A stretch of DNA of 33,070 nt from Bacteroidota bacterium (GTDB lineage Bacteria > Bacteroidota > Bacteroidia > JAIBAJ01), in NCBI GenBank assembly GCA_947475205.1, contig CANJNG010000034.1, forward strand, positions 1 to 33,070, written 5' to 3'. A program made the translations under genes and the position numbers. This document shows positions 10,170 to 20,104 of this stretch, piece by piece; the stretch's first letter is position 1, and each line of letters begins with the position of its first letter. The notes below the pieces were generated by a model, which made no database searches, was not told the DNA's origin, and worked only from the letters and a program-made list of their open reading frames with translations.

Positions 10170-10265
10170 CCTAAGCTTATCAGCATTCTAAATTTCAACA
10201 CTGCCCCGCTCAAAAAATCCTTTAAATACGATGAGCGTAGTATTTGTTTTTCTCACCTTTGAGCT

Positions 10266-12953
10266 ATGGAAAAAATCAGAGTTGGCATTTTCTTTGGCGG
10301 ACAAAGCCGTGAGCGTGAAGTATCTTTTGCCGGAGGACGAACGGTTTACGACAATTTAGATAAGGCCATTTTTGAGCCAATCCCCATATTTGTTGATAGT
10401 TTCGGGCAGTTTATTCACCTCGATTGGCAATATATATATAAAGGTAGCATTCGTGATTTTTACCCACCAGTAGCATTTATCCCTCCATCTCCTAATGAAT
10501 TTCAGGTTTATGCCGAAAACTTGCCCGATGGCCTAGCCAATAAGGAAAAGATGGCTGCCACCATTGGCAAATTACTTAAACCCGATGAACTTAAACCGTT
10601 GATGGATATTGCCTTTCTGTGCTTGCACGGCAGCTATGGCGAGGATGGAAGAATTCAGGGTTTATTGGAATATTTGGGAATTCCCTACACAGGTTCTGGT
10701 ATTTTGCCTTCCGCTATCGGGATGGATAAAGCCGCACAGAAAAGATTGATGCAAGGCGGTGGATTTAATGTACCGCTATTTGCTATTGAAGATAGACGTA
10801 ATAACGGAAATCTTCATAAAATTAAAGATTTCGGGAAAGCTGCAGGCTACCCTTTTGTTGTAAAATCTTCCACGCAAGGTTCTTCAATAGGCATTTCAGT
10901 GGTTAGTAGCTCCGATAATGCTCAACCTGAATTAGCATTAGCTAAAGCATTTTTTACCGAAAATGTATCACAAAGAAATTATGCTGCAATGTCCTTTAAT
11001 GAAAGGGTAGAATATGTGCGGAAACTATCCGATATTCGGGAAGGGGTTGGGCTACCTGCCAAGTGTGATGGAGAAATAGTGTATCATCCTGAGCAGTTGC
11101 TGGAATTTTTAGAGAGCCAGTTGGTGAAAAATCCTAATGCAAATGCAGAAACTATTTGTATCGTAGAAGCTCTCGATGGCGAAAGCCGGGTGGTTATGGA
11201 AGCGTTTATTGAAGGTAAGGAGTTTTCGTGTATCGTAATAGAAGATGAAAATGGTAATCCATTGGCGTTGCCGCCCACCGAAATACGGAAAGGCAAAGAA
11301 CTCTTTGATTATCGCAGTAAGTATTTGCCCGGTCTGTCCCGCAAAATTACCCCGATAGAACTACCTACCGAGACTATTCAGCAGATTCGTAAAGAGTGTG
11401 AGAAACTATTTGGGTATCTCCGCTTCGATGTGTATGCCAGAATTGATGGTTTTGTAGGAAACGATCGAAAGATTTATCTCAACGACCCCAATACTACTTC
11501 GGGGATGATGCCCAGTTCGTTCTTCTTTCACCAAGCGGCTGAAATTGGCCTTAACCCATCGCAATTTCTTACCTATATAATACGCACATCAGTATCGGCA
11601 CGAATTCGCGATTTCAAATACGATGGCCGTTTCGAACCGTTATTAGAGCATTTAGATGACCTGATTGAACATCATAAAACTCAGGTAGGAAACAAAATCA
11701 GGGTGGGTGTAATTTTGGGTGGGTATTCTTCCGAGAGGCATATATCGGTGGAAAGTGGGCGAAATATTTACGAAAAGCTTTCTTCTTCCCATAAGTATAA
11801 ACCCGAACCCATTTTCCTCACTGGTAATAATGAGGAACAGCAACTGTATAAAATTCCGATTAATCTTTTGTTGAAAGACAATGCCGACGACATTATGGAG
11901 AAAATCGAAAACTATAAGATTCACGAAGTAATTAATCAGATTGTAAATGCCTGTAGTTCCATCACTCATAAATATTCTTCACCCGATGCTTTAGCTGCTC
12001 CCGAGTTATTAAGCTACAGTGATTTGAAAAGCCGATATGATGAGATATTTATTGGCCTTCATGGTCGTCCTGGGGAAGATGGTGCTGTACAACAAAAGCT
12101 CGATGCATTGAAAATCCCTTACAACGGTTCAGGTGTAAAAAGTTCTTCCATCACCATCAACAAATACGAAACCAACGAAATACTGGCAAAAAATGGACTG
12201 AATGTGGCAAAGCATTTATTGGTTAGCAAACAAGATTGGCAAACGAATAAAGATGCTGCCATTGCCAATATCCTTTCAGTTATTAGTTATCCATTCATAG
12301 CAAAACCGGTGGACGATGGATGTAGTTCAGCCGTTCGGAAAATTAAAAAACGGGAAGAATTAGAAGCCTTTGCTCTTTTGATTTTCAGAGAAGAAGAGGA
12401 ATTAGATTTAGCTTCAACCAAAACTTTAAACATCAAGCCCAAAGAAGAGTTCCCGAAAAAGGAAGTATTTTTGGTTGAAGAACTTATAGCCCGAAACGGG
12501 GCTGCTCATTTTCTGGAAGTTACCGGAGGATTGCTCACACATTTCAATGAAAAGGCGGAGATAGTGTATGAATTGTTTGAAGCCTCGGAAGCATTAAGCG
12601 AAGGCGAGGTGTTGTCGCTCGAAGAAAAGTTTCTTGCAGGGCAAGGTCAAAATATCACTCCGGCTCGTTATCAATCATCGGCAGAAGACCGTCAAAAGGT
12701 AAGCGATTTTGTAAAAGGAGAATTAGAAAAAGCTGCCCGATTGCTAAATGTGCAAGGCTATTGCCGTATTGATGCTTTTGTAAGGATATTTGAGAACAAC
12801 AGTGCTGAGGTGATCTTCATCGAAGTAAATTCACTACCCGGAATGACTCCCGCCACCTGTATTTTTCACCAAGCGGCTATCAATGGCTACAAGCCCTATA
12901 ATTTTATTGACAGGATTCTTGAATTTGGAAAAGCAAGAACGGAGAAAGGGTAG
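10266..12953 (+). CDS. Tandem (double) D-alanine--D-alanine ligase-type ATP-grasp protein
   Basis: Two Ddl-like halves: IRVGIFFGGQSREREVS..HGSYGEDGRIQGLLEYLGIPYTGSG..MDK and IRVGVILGGYSSERHIS..HGRPGEDGAVQQKLDALKIPYNGSG..EVNSLPGMTPA. Confidence 0.9.
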   Translation: MEKIRVGIFFGGQSREREVSFAGGRTVYDNLDKAIFEPIPIFVDSFGQFIHLDWQYIYKGSIRDFYPPVAFIPPSPNEFQVYAENLPDGLANKEKMAATIGKLLKPDELKPLMDIAFLCLHGSYGEDGRIQGLLEYLGIPYTGSGILPSAIGMDKAAQKRLMQGGGFNVPLFAIEDRRNNGNLHKIKDFGKAAGYPFVVKSSTQGSSIGISVVSSSDNAQPELALAKAFFTENVSQRNYAAMSFNERVEYVRKLSDIREGVGLPAKCDGEIVYHPEQLLEFLESQLVKNPNANAETICIVEALDGESRVVMEAFIEGKEFSCIVIEDENGNPLALPPTEIRKGKELFDYRSKYLPGLSRKITPIELPTETIQQIRKECEKLFGYLRFDVYARIDGFVGNDRKIYLNDPNTTSGMMPSSFFFHQAAEIGLNPSQFLTYIIRTSVSARIRDFKYDGRFEPLLEHLDDLIEHHKTQVGNKIRVGVILGGYSSERHISVESGRNIYEKLSSSHKYKPEPIFLTGNNEEQQLYKIPINLLLKDNADDIMEKIENYKIHEVINQIVNACSSITHKYSSPDALAAPELLSYSDLKSRYDEIFIGLHGRPGEDGAVQQKLDALKIPYNGSGVKSSSITINKYETNEILAKNGLNVAKHLLVSKQDWQTNKDAAIANILSVISYPFIAKPVDDGCSSAVRKIKKREELEAFALLIFREEEELDLASTKTLNIKPKEEFPKKEVFLVEELIARNGAAHFLEVTGGLLTHFNEKAEIVYELFEASEALSEGEVLSLEEKFLAGQGQNITPARYQSSAEDRQKVSDFVKGELEKAARLLNVQGYCRIDAFVRIFENNSAEVIFIEVNSLPGMTPATCIFHQAAINGYKPYNFIDRILEFGKARTEKG

Positions 12954-13059
12954 TTTCATAGCCTAATATCTTTAGTCTGTAATTAATACACAATCTAGCA
13001 ATACTCCTACTTTACAGACATTTGGTCTTGCTGTTGCTTGCTAAATAACTATAGGAGTT

Positions 13060-13971
13060 CTACCATTTTACCACTGCCTCAATAGCATAGTGGTCGCTTA
13101 GGTCGTGGTTTCTGCCGTTCCATATTTGGCGAAACTTCCGAATAGATTTTTTGAAACGGGCAGCCGTTTTACCGTTTGATTTAAAAAGAATGTAATCTAA
13201 TACTTCGGGTTTGCGGTCATCGCACTCGTTAAACATATCATTATTCCACGCACCCCACGAAGCTTGGTCTTCCCATTCCCCGCTGTTACGTTCTGCATCC
13301 TCACTTTCTAAATCGGCAAGCATTGTTTTATATTCTTCCGAAACGTTGTCGGGTGTGTTCAAATCTCCAACCACAAATTGAGGTACACCGTTTTCTACAT
13401 TAGGTTTCAGCAAAAAATCGTTTATCTCATTATATTGATTACGACGGATTTCTTTAAATTTTTTGTTACCCACTTCGGCTTGAAGATGTGTGCCAATTAT
13501 TTGAAAATCCTTGTCGTTTTTAGTTACTTCAACTAAGGTAGCCCCCTTTTTACAGAAACAATCAGTACCCACACATCCTCTAAAAATTATATGTTTTTGC
13601 TTTTTAATAGTGTGTTTGCTTAGAATCCAAACCCCGCCGTTGGTTTTCAAAAAAGCCCCGCTTCCCGGTTCAGACTGAAAAGGAAAAAACTCTTTTAGTC
13701 CATCCCAAATTATTTTACGAGCCTTTTTATCAATGGCTTCCTGAAACACAATTACGTCATATGTTTTGTCTTTCAACTGCTCTACTATGGCTTTAGCTCT
13801 GTCGAGTTGTCCGTCCTTAAACAGATAACGGGGACGCATATATATGTTCCAAGTAAGAATTTTTAAGTCTTCTTGAAACTCATTTTGTTCGTTTACACTA
13901 AGCACAGGCGACATAAAAAGTCCCCAGCCGGCTATTAGAAAAACGGAAAGCAGAAGTAATTTTTTGTGCAT
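13060..13971 (-). CDS. Secreted endonuclease/exonuclease/phosphatase-family protein (sphingomyelinase-like)
   Basis: LKILTWNIYMRPRY, VIVFQEAI, IIGTHLQAE, VVGDLNTPD, DYILF, SDHYAIEAVV; signal peptide from ATG 13971. Confidence 0.85.
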   Translation of the reverse strand: MHKKLLLLSVFLIAGWGLFMSPVLSVNEQNEFQEDLKILTWNIYMRPRYLFKDGQLDRAKAIVEQLKDKTYDVIVFQEAIDKKARKIIWDGLKEFFPFQSEPGSGAFLKTNGGVWILSKHTIKKQKHIIFRGCVGTDCFCKKGATLVEVTKNDKDFQIIGTHLQAEVGNKKFKEIRRNQYNEINDFLLKPNVENGVPQFVVGDLNTPDNVSEEYKTMLADLESEDAERNSGEWEDQASWGAWNNDMFNECDDRKPEVLDYILFKSNGKTAARFKKSIRKFRQIWNGRNHDLSDHYAIEAVVKW

Positions 13972-14005
13972 AATATCTTGATGGAAACTGTGTTTACTGT
14001 GATTG

Positions 14006-14013
14006 CAAATATA
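14006..14013 (-). promoter_or_regulatory. -7 box TATATTTG for the EEP-family gene
   Basis: TAnnTTTG match on minus strand 34 nt upstream of ATG 13971; lies inside the longer ORF call, arguing against start 14043. Confidence 0.4.
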
Positions 14014-14084
14014 GGGTTTCTGTTTTCGATAAATGTTAAACAAACAAAAAATAATTGTTGCGAATTTGTAATGATTTTAAACCT

Positions 14085-15392
14085 TCACTCTTTCCCCCAA
14101 CTTCTCAAATGAACCCTCCCGTTTTGCTTAATCTTTATAAAGTAGAGTCCGGCATCTAAGCCTGAAATATCAAGCGTAGATATATTTTCTGATGTTTTAA
14201 GCAATTGTCCCACTTGATTGTAAATAGCTAATTCAACCTTCTGCGAAGCATCATCTATTCCTGATAAAGTTAAAGTGTTTTGAGCCGGATTAGGATAAAC
14301 ACGGAAAGTAGTTTTATCTTCCCTCTCTATTGCAGCCGTTGGGTCGCAACCATAATCCAAGCTATCAATGTATAACCATAGTTCGTTATCGAAATCGGAG
14401 AAAGCGAGTTGGGAGGTGTAGGCTGCATCACCAAATCTAACCACTACCATATTCTTGCTTGGAACTACATATATTTTCTGGTCATTTTTGCCCAAAGCGG
14501 CAAATAAATCGGCTGGTGCATCGGGGAAAAGCTGTTGATGAATAACTGTTTGCAGGCCGGGAACCATAACCGATGCCTGACCATTCAGCCACCACAAATA
14601 ACCGTTCGATAAATTGAAGTTTTGTGAGGTTTGAGTCATTGCTGCGAAATATTCCGTGTCATTCAGAATGGTATCTGTATCCCAAACACCTTTATTTAAA
14701 GCCAATAAACCGTAACGAGCCATTCCTCGCATTTTACTAAAATATACGCCATTAAACCACGCCCCACTCATCCCGATGTGTGTTCCGATTCGGTTATTGG
14801 TAAATGCTGTATAGCCTGTTCCACTGACGTTTGACACCACTTTTTGCAATTTCCGATAAGCTCCAGTGTGGTATGCCCAACGTGTACCCGCATCTGCGAG
14901 ATATTGCAGGCAAGCTGTGGACGTGTCTTCATTGGTGCAGGGAGCGGAAACAGCATCATCAAGGCCACTGGTCATTGTGAGAAGGTGCTTTACTGTAATC
15001 AAATTTTCTTTGTTGACGGGTGCTACTGTCCAACCATTACCAAGATAAGTAGAAGCAGTGCTATTTATATTCAGCAGTCCTTCTTGTTGAGCAATTCCCA
15101 CATTCATAGCCGTTAAACTTTTCCCAGCCGAAGCCCAATAATGAACCGAATCGGTAGTGAACGTACCAAAGTACCGCTCAAGTACAATTTTTCCATCTTT
15201 CAAAATCATAAAACCCTTGCTGTGTCGGGCTTCAAGATAATTATACAGCGAATCTATCCGTGGCTGACACCAACCCAAGGATGATGGTGAAAGGGTATCC
15301 CACACTGTTCCGGTGGTAGGTGGGAAATATAAGGATTGAGCATTTGAGCCAATTGAAATAACAGACAAGGCAAGAAGGAAGAGTTTTTTCAT
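14085..15392 (-). CDS. Secreted serine hydrolase (beta-lactamase class C/PBP-like) with T9SS type A sorting domain
   Basis: SxxK in YWASAGKSLTAMNVG; C-term FRVYPNPAQNTLTLSG..VGQLLKT..LDISGLDAGLYFIKI. Confidence 0.9.
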   Translation of the reverse strand: MKKLFLLALSVISIGSNAQSLYFPPTTGTVWDTLSPSSLGWCQPRIDSLYNYLEARHSKGFMILKDGKIVLERYFGTFTTDSVHYWASAGKSLTAMNVGIAQQEGLLNINSTASTYLGNGWTVAPVNKENLITVKHLLTMTSGLDDAVSAPCTNEDTSTACLQYLADAGTRWAYHTGAYRKLQKVVSNVSGTGYTAFTNNRIGTHIGMSGAWFNGVYFSKMRGMARYGLLALNKGVWDTDTILNDTEYFAAMTQTSQNFNLSNGYLWWLNGQASVMVPGLQTVIHQQLFPDAPADLFAALGKNDQKIYVVPSKNMVVVRFGDAAYTSQLAFSDFDNELWLYIDSLDYGCDPTAAIEREDKTTFRVYPNPAQNTLTLSGIDDASQKVELAIYNQVGQLLKTSENISTLDISGLDAGLYFIKIKQNGRVHLRSWGKE

Positions 15393-15400
15393 ATTAACGT

Positions 15401-15408
15401 CAAAGATA
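15401..15408 (-). promoter_or_regulatory. -7 box TATCTTTG for the serine hydrolase
   Basis: TAnnTTTG match 8 nt before ATG 15392 (minus strand). Confidence 0.5.
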
Positions 15409-15522
15409 GAATATTAGGGCAAAGGTTTAATCAGGGTTTATAACAAATTTCAGGTATAAAAATAGTATAAGCAGTCACACAGCCGAGTAATTTGAACTTC
15501 CCCTTCAATCCAAAATTTCCCA

Positions 15523-15530
15523 TACTTTTG
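15523..15530 (+). promoter_or_regulatory. -7 box TACTTTTG upstream of the SprB-repeat gene
   Basis: TAnnTTTG match 39 nt upstream of ORF start 15570. Confidence 0.4.
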
Positions 15531-15569
15531 TAGCATCATGTTGGTTTATCAAACTTTTACTAAAAGCAA

Positions 15570-18500
15570 GTGTCAAACAGACAACAAATGAGTTTTATCA
15601 GCAATTCGATTCCATTTCCTTGTCATTTTCGGGTGCTGTTTAAGTTTGTTGGATTTCTTACCGCTTTTTCCTTTCTTTTTTTAGGGCAAAACAGTTTTGC
15701 ACAAAACAGCTTAAGGCTAACGGCAGCGGGTCAGGCATTAAATTGCGGCGATATAGATGTGGCCGGAACGCAGATGACCCTCGAGGCAAAGGTTTTCAGC
15801 GTTAGTGGGGCTTCGGTGAATGTAATATCAAAGCATACAGCCCCTGCAAACGCCAATTATCTGCTTCGGATGGGGTCTATTGAATTAAATACCAGCTCGG
15901 GTTTCACCACTTTGGCTAGCCCCATTCCGGTATCGCCCAACCAATGCTACCATATTGCCGCCACTTATGATGGAGCTACTTTACGCTATTTTGTAAACGG
16001 TTGTGAAACGACATCGAAACCTTGGACAGGAAATTTAACCCAAAACAATTTCCAAACTTGCATTGGCAATCAGTCAGTCAGCATGATGGAACAGTTTTAT
16101 GGGTATATTGATGAAGTGCGTATTTGGAATGTGGTTCGCACCCAAGCTCAAATTGAAGCCAATATGGATGTGTTGCCCACGCCCGGACTTCAAGCAGGTT
16201 TGTTGGCCTATTACGATTTTGAATTGGGTTATAATAATGTTCAGGGCAATGCTGCCTTTAACGGCACTCCTGTAGGGGCTGTGGCCATGGTTATTAATCC
16301 CAGTTGCCCGCTCACCACTGCCTTGTTTGCCATCAATACAAACTATACCGATGTGGCTTGTGGGGTTGGAGGAGGCTCTATAACAATTTCCACAACCGGG
16401 GGAATATCGCCTTATGACTATTCCATAGATGGGGTTAGCTTTCAGGCAAACCCTATTTTTACGGGTCTCGCTGCCGGAATTTACACCGTTACGGGTCGCA
16501 GTGCAAACGGCTGTCTTCGCACTGCCACCGTTACCATCAGCGACCCCGGCCCCATTGTGATTACGCCCGTCAAAACCGATGTGGGCTGTTTTGGTGCAAA
16601 CGATGGAACAATCAACCTAACCATTGCCGGAGGTAGTCCACCGCCTTACACCATTGCTTGGACTCCAAATACATATAATGGCACTTCCTTAACTGGACTT
16701 CCTGCCGGGAACTATTCGGTTACCGTTTCCGACCCCGCCGGATGCACTCAAACGGCCAATATTACCATTACGCAACCGCCAACTTTTACAGCGGCTATTT
16801 CGGGCGTTCAGAATATTTCTTGCTTTGGTGCCAATGACGGACGAGCTACGGTTACCCCAACAGGCGGCACTTCGCCATTTACCTATCAATGGAATAATTT
16901 AGAAACTACTGCTATCGCCGTTGGTCTGCAACCCGGAAGTCGCACCGTTATTGTTCAGGATGCTAACAATTGCATTGCCTCGCCGCCTGCTATCACTATT
17001 TTAGAACCGCCAGCCCTCAGCGGAAGTATTGTGGTTACGCAAAACGCTCAATGTTTTGGCTCTGCCGACGGAGAAGCCACTTTAACCATCACCGGAGGTA
17101 CATCTCCCTACACCAATACTTGGCCAAATGGAAACACAACGCTTACCAACACGGCTTTGCCCAATGGAAATGGAACGGTAAATATCACCGATGCCAATGG
17201 ATGCACGGCTACAGCAACTTACAACGTAACCCAACCTCCCGTAGTAACTGTTACTGCTTCTTTAAATAATGATGTGAGTTGCAATGGCGGCTCCGACGGT
17301 TCGGCCACAGTCAGCCCGGTGGGCGGAGTTGGTGGTTTCACCTATGCTTGGAATAATTCTTTTAGTGGGGCAATTCCGACTAATCTTCCGGCAGGTGTTG
17401 CAACGGTTTTTGTGGCCGATGCCAATGGCTGCACCGCCAATACCACCGTTACTATTTCGGAACCTACGGCTATTTCAGCCACCGTTACTGTGGATAATCC
17501 CGCCCGATGCTTTGGGGCAAGTAATGGACAAGCTACGGCAAATCCTTTAGGCGGAACAGCACCTTATAGCTATTTATGGAGCAGCAATGAGACCATTCAA
17601 AGTGCAGTTCAACTCCCGGCCGGAGTAATTTCGGTTACGGTTACCGATAGCAAAGGATGCCCCGTTATCGCTACCGGAAACATGACTCAGCCGCCCGCGA
17701 TGTCGGTTTCGGTTTCATCCATCACCAATATTTCGTGTAATGGATTAACGGATGGTTCAGCAACAGCCAACGGAATAGGTGGAACAACGCCCTATAATTT
17801 TATTTGGGATAATAATGAAAGCCTTCAGACTGCAGTTAGCCTTGCCGCCGGAACGGGGCATTATGCCGGAATCATTGACCAAAACGGTTGCACCCAGATT
17901 TCCCCAACCTTCACCATCACCGAACCAACCATTATTCAGGTTTCGTTATTATCACAAACCGATATAACCTGTTTTGGAGCCAACGATGGAACGGCTTCGG
18001 TGAATGTTATTGGTGGCACATCGCCTTACACGTATTTATGGCCAAACGCTCAAACAACGAGTGCGGCAACAGCACTTAGCCCCGGCCTTCAAACCCTCAC
18101 CGTTACCGACAATAATCTCTGCACCCAAACGTTTGATTTTACCATTATTGAACCTGCAGTTTTAACATTTTCAGCCACTTGGGTTAGTGATATTACTTGC
18201 TTTGGAGCAAATGATGGCCAAGCCACTTCAACTCCACTTGGCGGGACTCCACCCTATTCTTATCTATGGAGCAATGCTGAAACTACGCAGAATGCGTCGG
18301 CATTGCTTCCCGGGGCAAACACGGTTACGGTTACGGATGCTAATGCTTGCGTTACGGCAACTCCTGCATCGGTAAATATTGTTGAGCCTGTTGTCTTAAC
18401 AGCTACAGTTGCCATAGTGAATAATGTGAGCTGTTTCGGCCTTTCAGATGGAAGTGCCACAGCTACTCCCGGCGGCGGCACTGCACCGTTTTCTTTTTTA

Positions 18501-19862
18501 TGGGATAATGGGGAAATAACTCAAACCGCTACTGCACTAGTTGCCGGGACACCTAACGTACTTATTACAGATGCCAATGGCTGCTTTATTACCCAATCTG
18601 TAACCATTACCGAACCAGCTTTAATAACCTTTACCACCACCGGAACTACTACTATTTGTATCGGACAAACGACTCCCTTATCCGCTATTCCCGATGTTGG
18701 GCAACCTACCCTCACTTTTAATTGGGATAATGCCTTTGTGGGTGCATCGCAAAATGTGTCACCTGTAACCACAACTTCTTATGTGGTTTCCGCAACCGAC
18801 GGCACTTGCAATTCCACCTCACAAACACTGACCGTAACCGTTAATCCTCCACTTACGCTTAATGCTTATGGCGACACTTCGTTTTGTGTAGGGGCTTATG
18901 CCACAATTGGTGCAGCAGGCAGTGGCGGTGATGGAAATCTTACTTTCAATTGGGATAATGGTTTACTGGCAACCGTGGGGCCTCATTCAGTTCTTACGGC
19001 TGCCACTACCACCTATACTGTAACCCTCACCGATGCTTGCGGAACACCTCCAGAATCCGAATCGGTTACCATTACAGTTAATCCGTATCCATCAATTAGT
19101 TTCGAGCACAACACGCTGGATAGTTGTTCGCCCCATACGGTTACATTCCGCAATACCAGTACCATTGCCCCTCAAGAAAATATTAATTACCTATGGAATT
19201 TGGGTGGTTATACCAGTAATGAACCAAGTCCGTCTTTCCCCTTTGAAATTGCTGGAAGTTATGATTTGATGCTGACCGCAACTTCAGCTTTTGGCTGTGC
19301 CGATACACTTATTGATTCCAACTTTGTAACCATTCATCCCAATCCTACAGCAATCTTCACCCCCGACCCGGCAATTACAGACCAATTCAATACCCAAATA
19401 TATATGGTGAATAATTCGGTGGGTGCATCAACCTATAATTGGAGCTTCGTGGATTCAGTTTACACAGGCCAAAATCCGGTAATTAATGTTCCCGATACAG
19501 GTGTAAATTACATTTATATGGAAGCTGTTTCGGAATTCGGCTGCATCGATACCACTGTTGGCAATGTTTATATCGAACCCATGTTTGCATTCTATGTTCC
19601 CAATGCGTTTAGTGTGAACCAAGATTATGTGAATGAAACATTTTCCCCCCGAGGTACCGGCTTTATTGAATATGAAATGCGGATAAATAGCCGCTGGGGC
19701 GAGGAAGTGTATCGAACTAAAGACATTGAAAAAGGCTGGAACGGCAAACTTGATGGCACCGGCGAAGATGTGAAACAGGATATTTACACCTATAATATTA
19801 CCCTAACATTGTATAACGGTCGTCCGAAATACTATAAAGGTAGGGTGAGTTTGTTGAGGTAA
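15570..19862 (+). CDS. Large secreted adhesin-like protein: LamG-like domain, SprB repeats, Ig-like/PKD-like repeats, gliding-motility (T9SS type B) C-terminal domain
   Basis: Repeated ..ISCFGANDGxAT..GGTSPYTYLW..LxxGxxTVTVTDANGC..ITEP units; C-term FYVPNAFSVNQDYVNETFSPRGTGFIEYEMRINSRWGEEVYRT..GWNG; start could be ATG 15588. Confidence 0.93.
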   Translation: MSNRQQMSFISNSIPFPCHFRVLFKFVGFLTAFSFLFLGQNSFAQNSLRLTAAGQALNCGDIDVAGTQMTLEAKVFSVSGASVNVISKHTAPANANYLLRMGSIELNTSSGFTTLASPIPVSPNQCYHIAATYDGATLRYFVNGCETTSKPWTGNLTQNNFQTCIGNQSVSMMEQFYGYIDEVRIWNVVRTQAQIEANMDVLPTPGLQAGLLAYYDFELGYNNVQGNAAFNGTPVGAVAMVINPSCPLTTALFAINTNYTDVACGVGGGSITISTTGGISPYDYSIDGVSFQANPIFTGLAAGIYTVTGRSANGCLRTATVTISDPGPIVITPVKTDVGCFGANDGTINLTIAGGSPPPYTIAWTPNTYNGTSLTGLPAGNYSVTVSDPAGCTQTANITITQPPTFTAAISGVQNISCFGANDGRATVTPTGGTSPFTYQWNNLETTAIAVGLQPGSRTVIVQDANNCIASPPAITILEPPALSGSIVVTQNAQCFGSADGEATLTITGGTSPYTNTWPNGNTTLTNTALPNGNGTVNITDANGCTATATYNVTQPPVVTVTASLNNDVSCNGGSDGSATVSPVGGVGGFTYAWNNSFSGAIPTNLPAGVATVFVADANGCTANTTVTISEPTAISATVTVDNPARCFGASNGQATANPLGGTAPYSYLWSSNETIQSAVQLPAGVISVTVTDSKGCPVIATGNMTQPPAMSVSVSSITNISCNGLTDGSATANGIGGTTPYNFIWDNNESLQTAVSLAAGTGHYAGIIDQNGCTQISPTFTITEPTIIQVSLLSQTDITCFGANDGTASVNVIGGTSPYTYLWPNAQTTSAATALSPGLQTLTVTDNNLCTQTFDFTIIEPAVLTFSATWVSDITCFGANDGQATSTPLGGTPPYSYLWSNAETTQNASALLPGANTVTVTDANACVTATPASVNIVEPVVLTATVAIVNNVSCFGLSDGSATATPGGGTAPFSFLWDNGEITQTATALVAGTPNVLITDANGCFITQSVTITEPALITFTTTGTTTICIGQTTPLSAIPDVGQPTLTFNWDNAFVGASQNVSPVTTTSYVVSATDGTCNSTSQTLTVTVNPPLTLNAYGDTSFCVGAYATIGAAGSGGDGNLTFNWDNGLLATVGPHSVLTAATTTYTVTLTDACGTPPESESVTITVNPYPSISFEHNTLDSCSPHTVTFRNTSTIAPQENINYLWNLGGYTSNEPSPSFPFEIAGSYDLMLTATSAFGCADTLIDSNFVTIHPNPTAIFTPDPAITDQFNTQIYMVNNSVGASTYNWSFVDSVYTGQNPVINVPDTGVNYIYMEAVSEFGCIDTTVGNVYIEPMFAFYVPNAFSVNQDYVNETFSPRGTGFIEYEMRINSRWGEEVYRTKDIEKGWNGKLDGTGEDVKQDIYTYNITLTLYNGRPKYYKGRVSLLR
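16330..18640 (+). repeat. About ten SprB-type protein repeats of roughly 75-80 aa each
   Basis: Manual segmentation of the translation by C(F/N)GxxDG...GG..P(Y/F)....W...TDxxxC...I.(E/Q)P. Confidence 0.85.
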
Positions 19863-20089
19863 TCATATGATTTCCTAGTATTTTAAATTGATATTTATAA
19901 AGGATTTATATTTGGTTTTACAAAGTGCTATTACTTTTTGTTTATTTTGAGAATCTGATTATAACACAAAATTTATTCATAACAAAATCTATCAGGGCTA
20001 ATCTGTACTTTATAGAATTGTGATTTAGAGATAATGGGAATGTCGCCTTCTTAAATTTAAGCAATTATTTCTTTAGGCATAAGAAATAT

Positions 20090-20097
20090 TACATTTG
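20090..20097 (+). promoter_or_regulatory. -7 box TACATTTG for plsC-like gene
   Basis: TAnnTTTG match 7 nt before ATG 20105. Confidence 0.5.
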
Positions 20098-20104
20098 TCA
20101 AAGA

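Noticed and set aside
16689-19269. Alternative-frame and antisense ORFs inside the SprB-repeat gene
   Set aside because: Repetitive coding sequence produces spurious open frames; the 1430-aa frame has clear domain support
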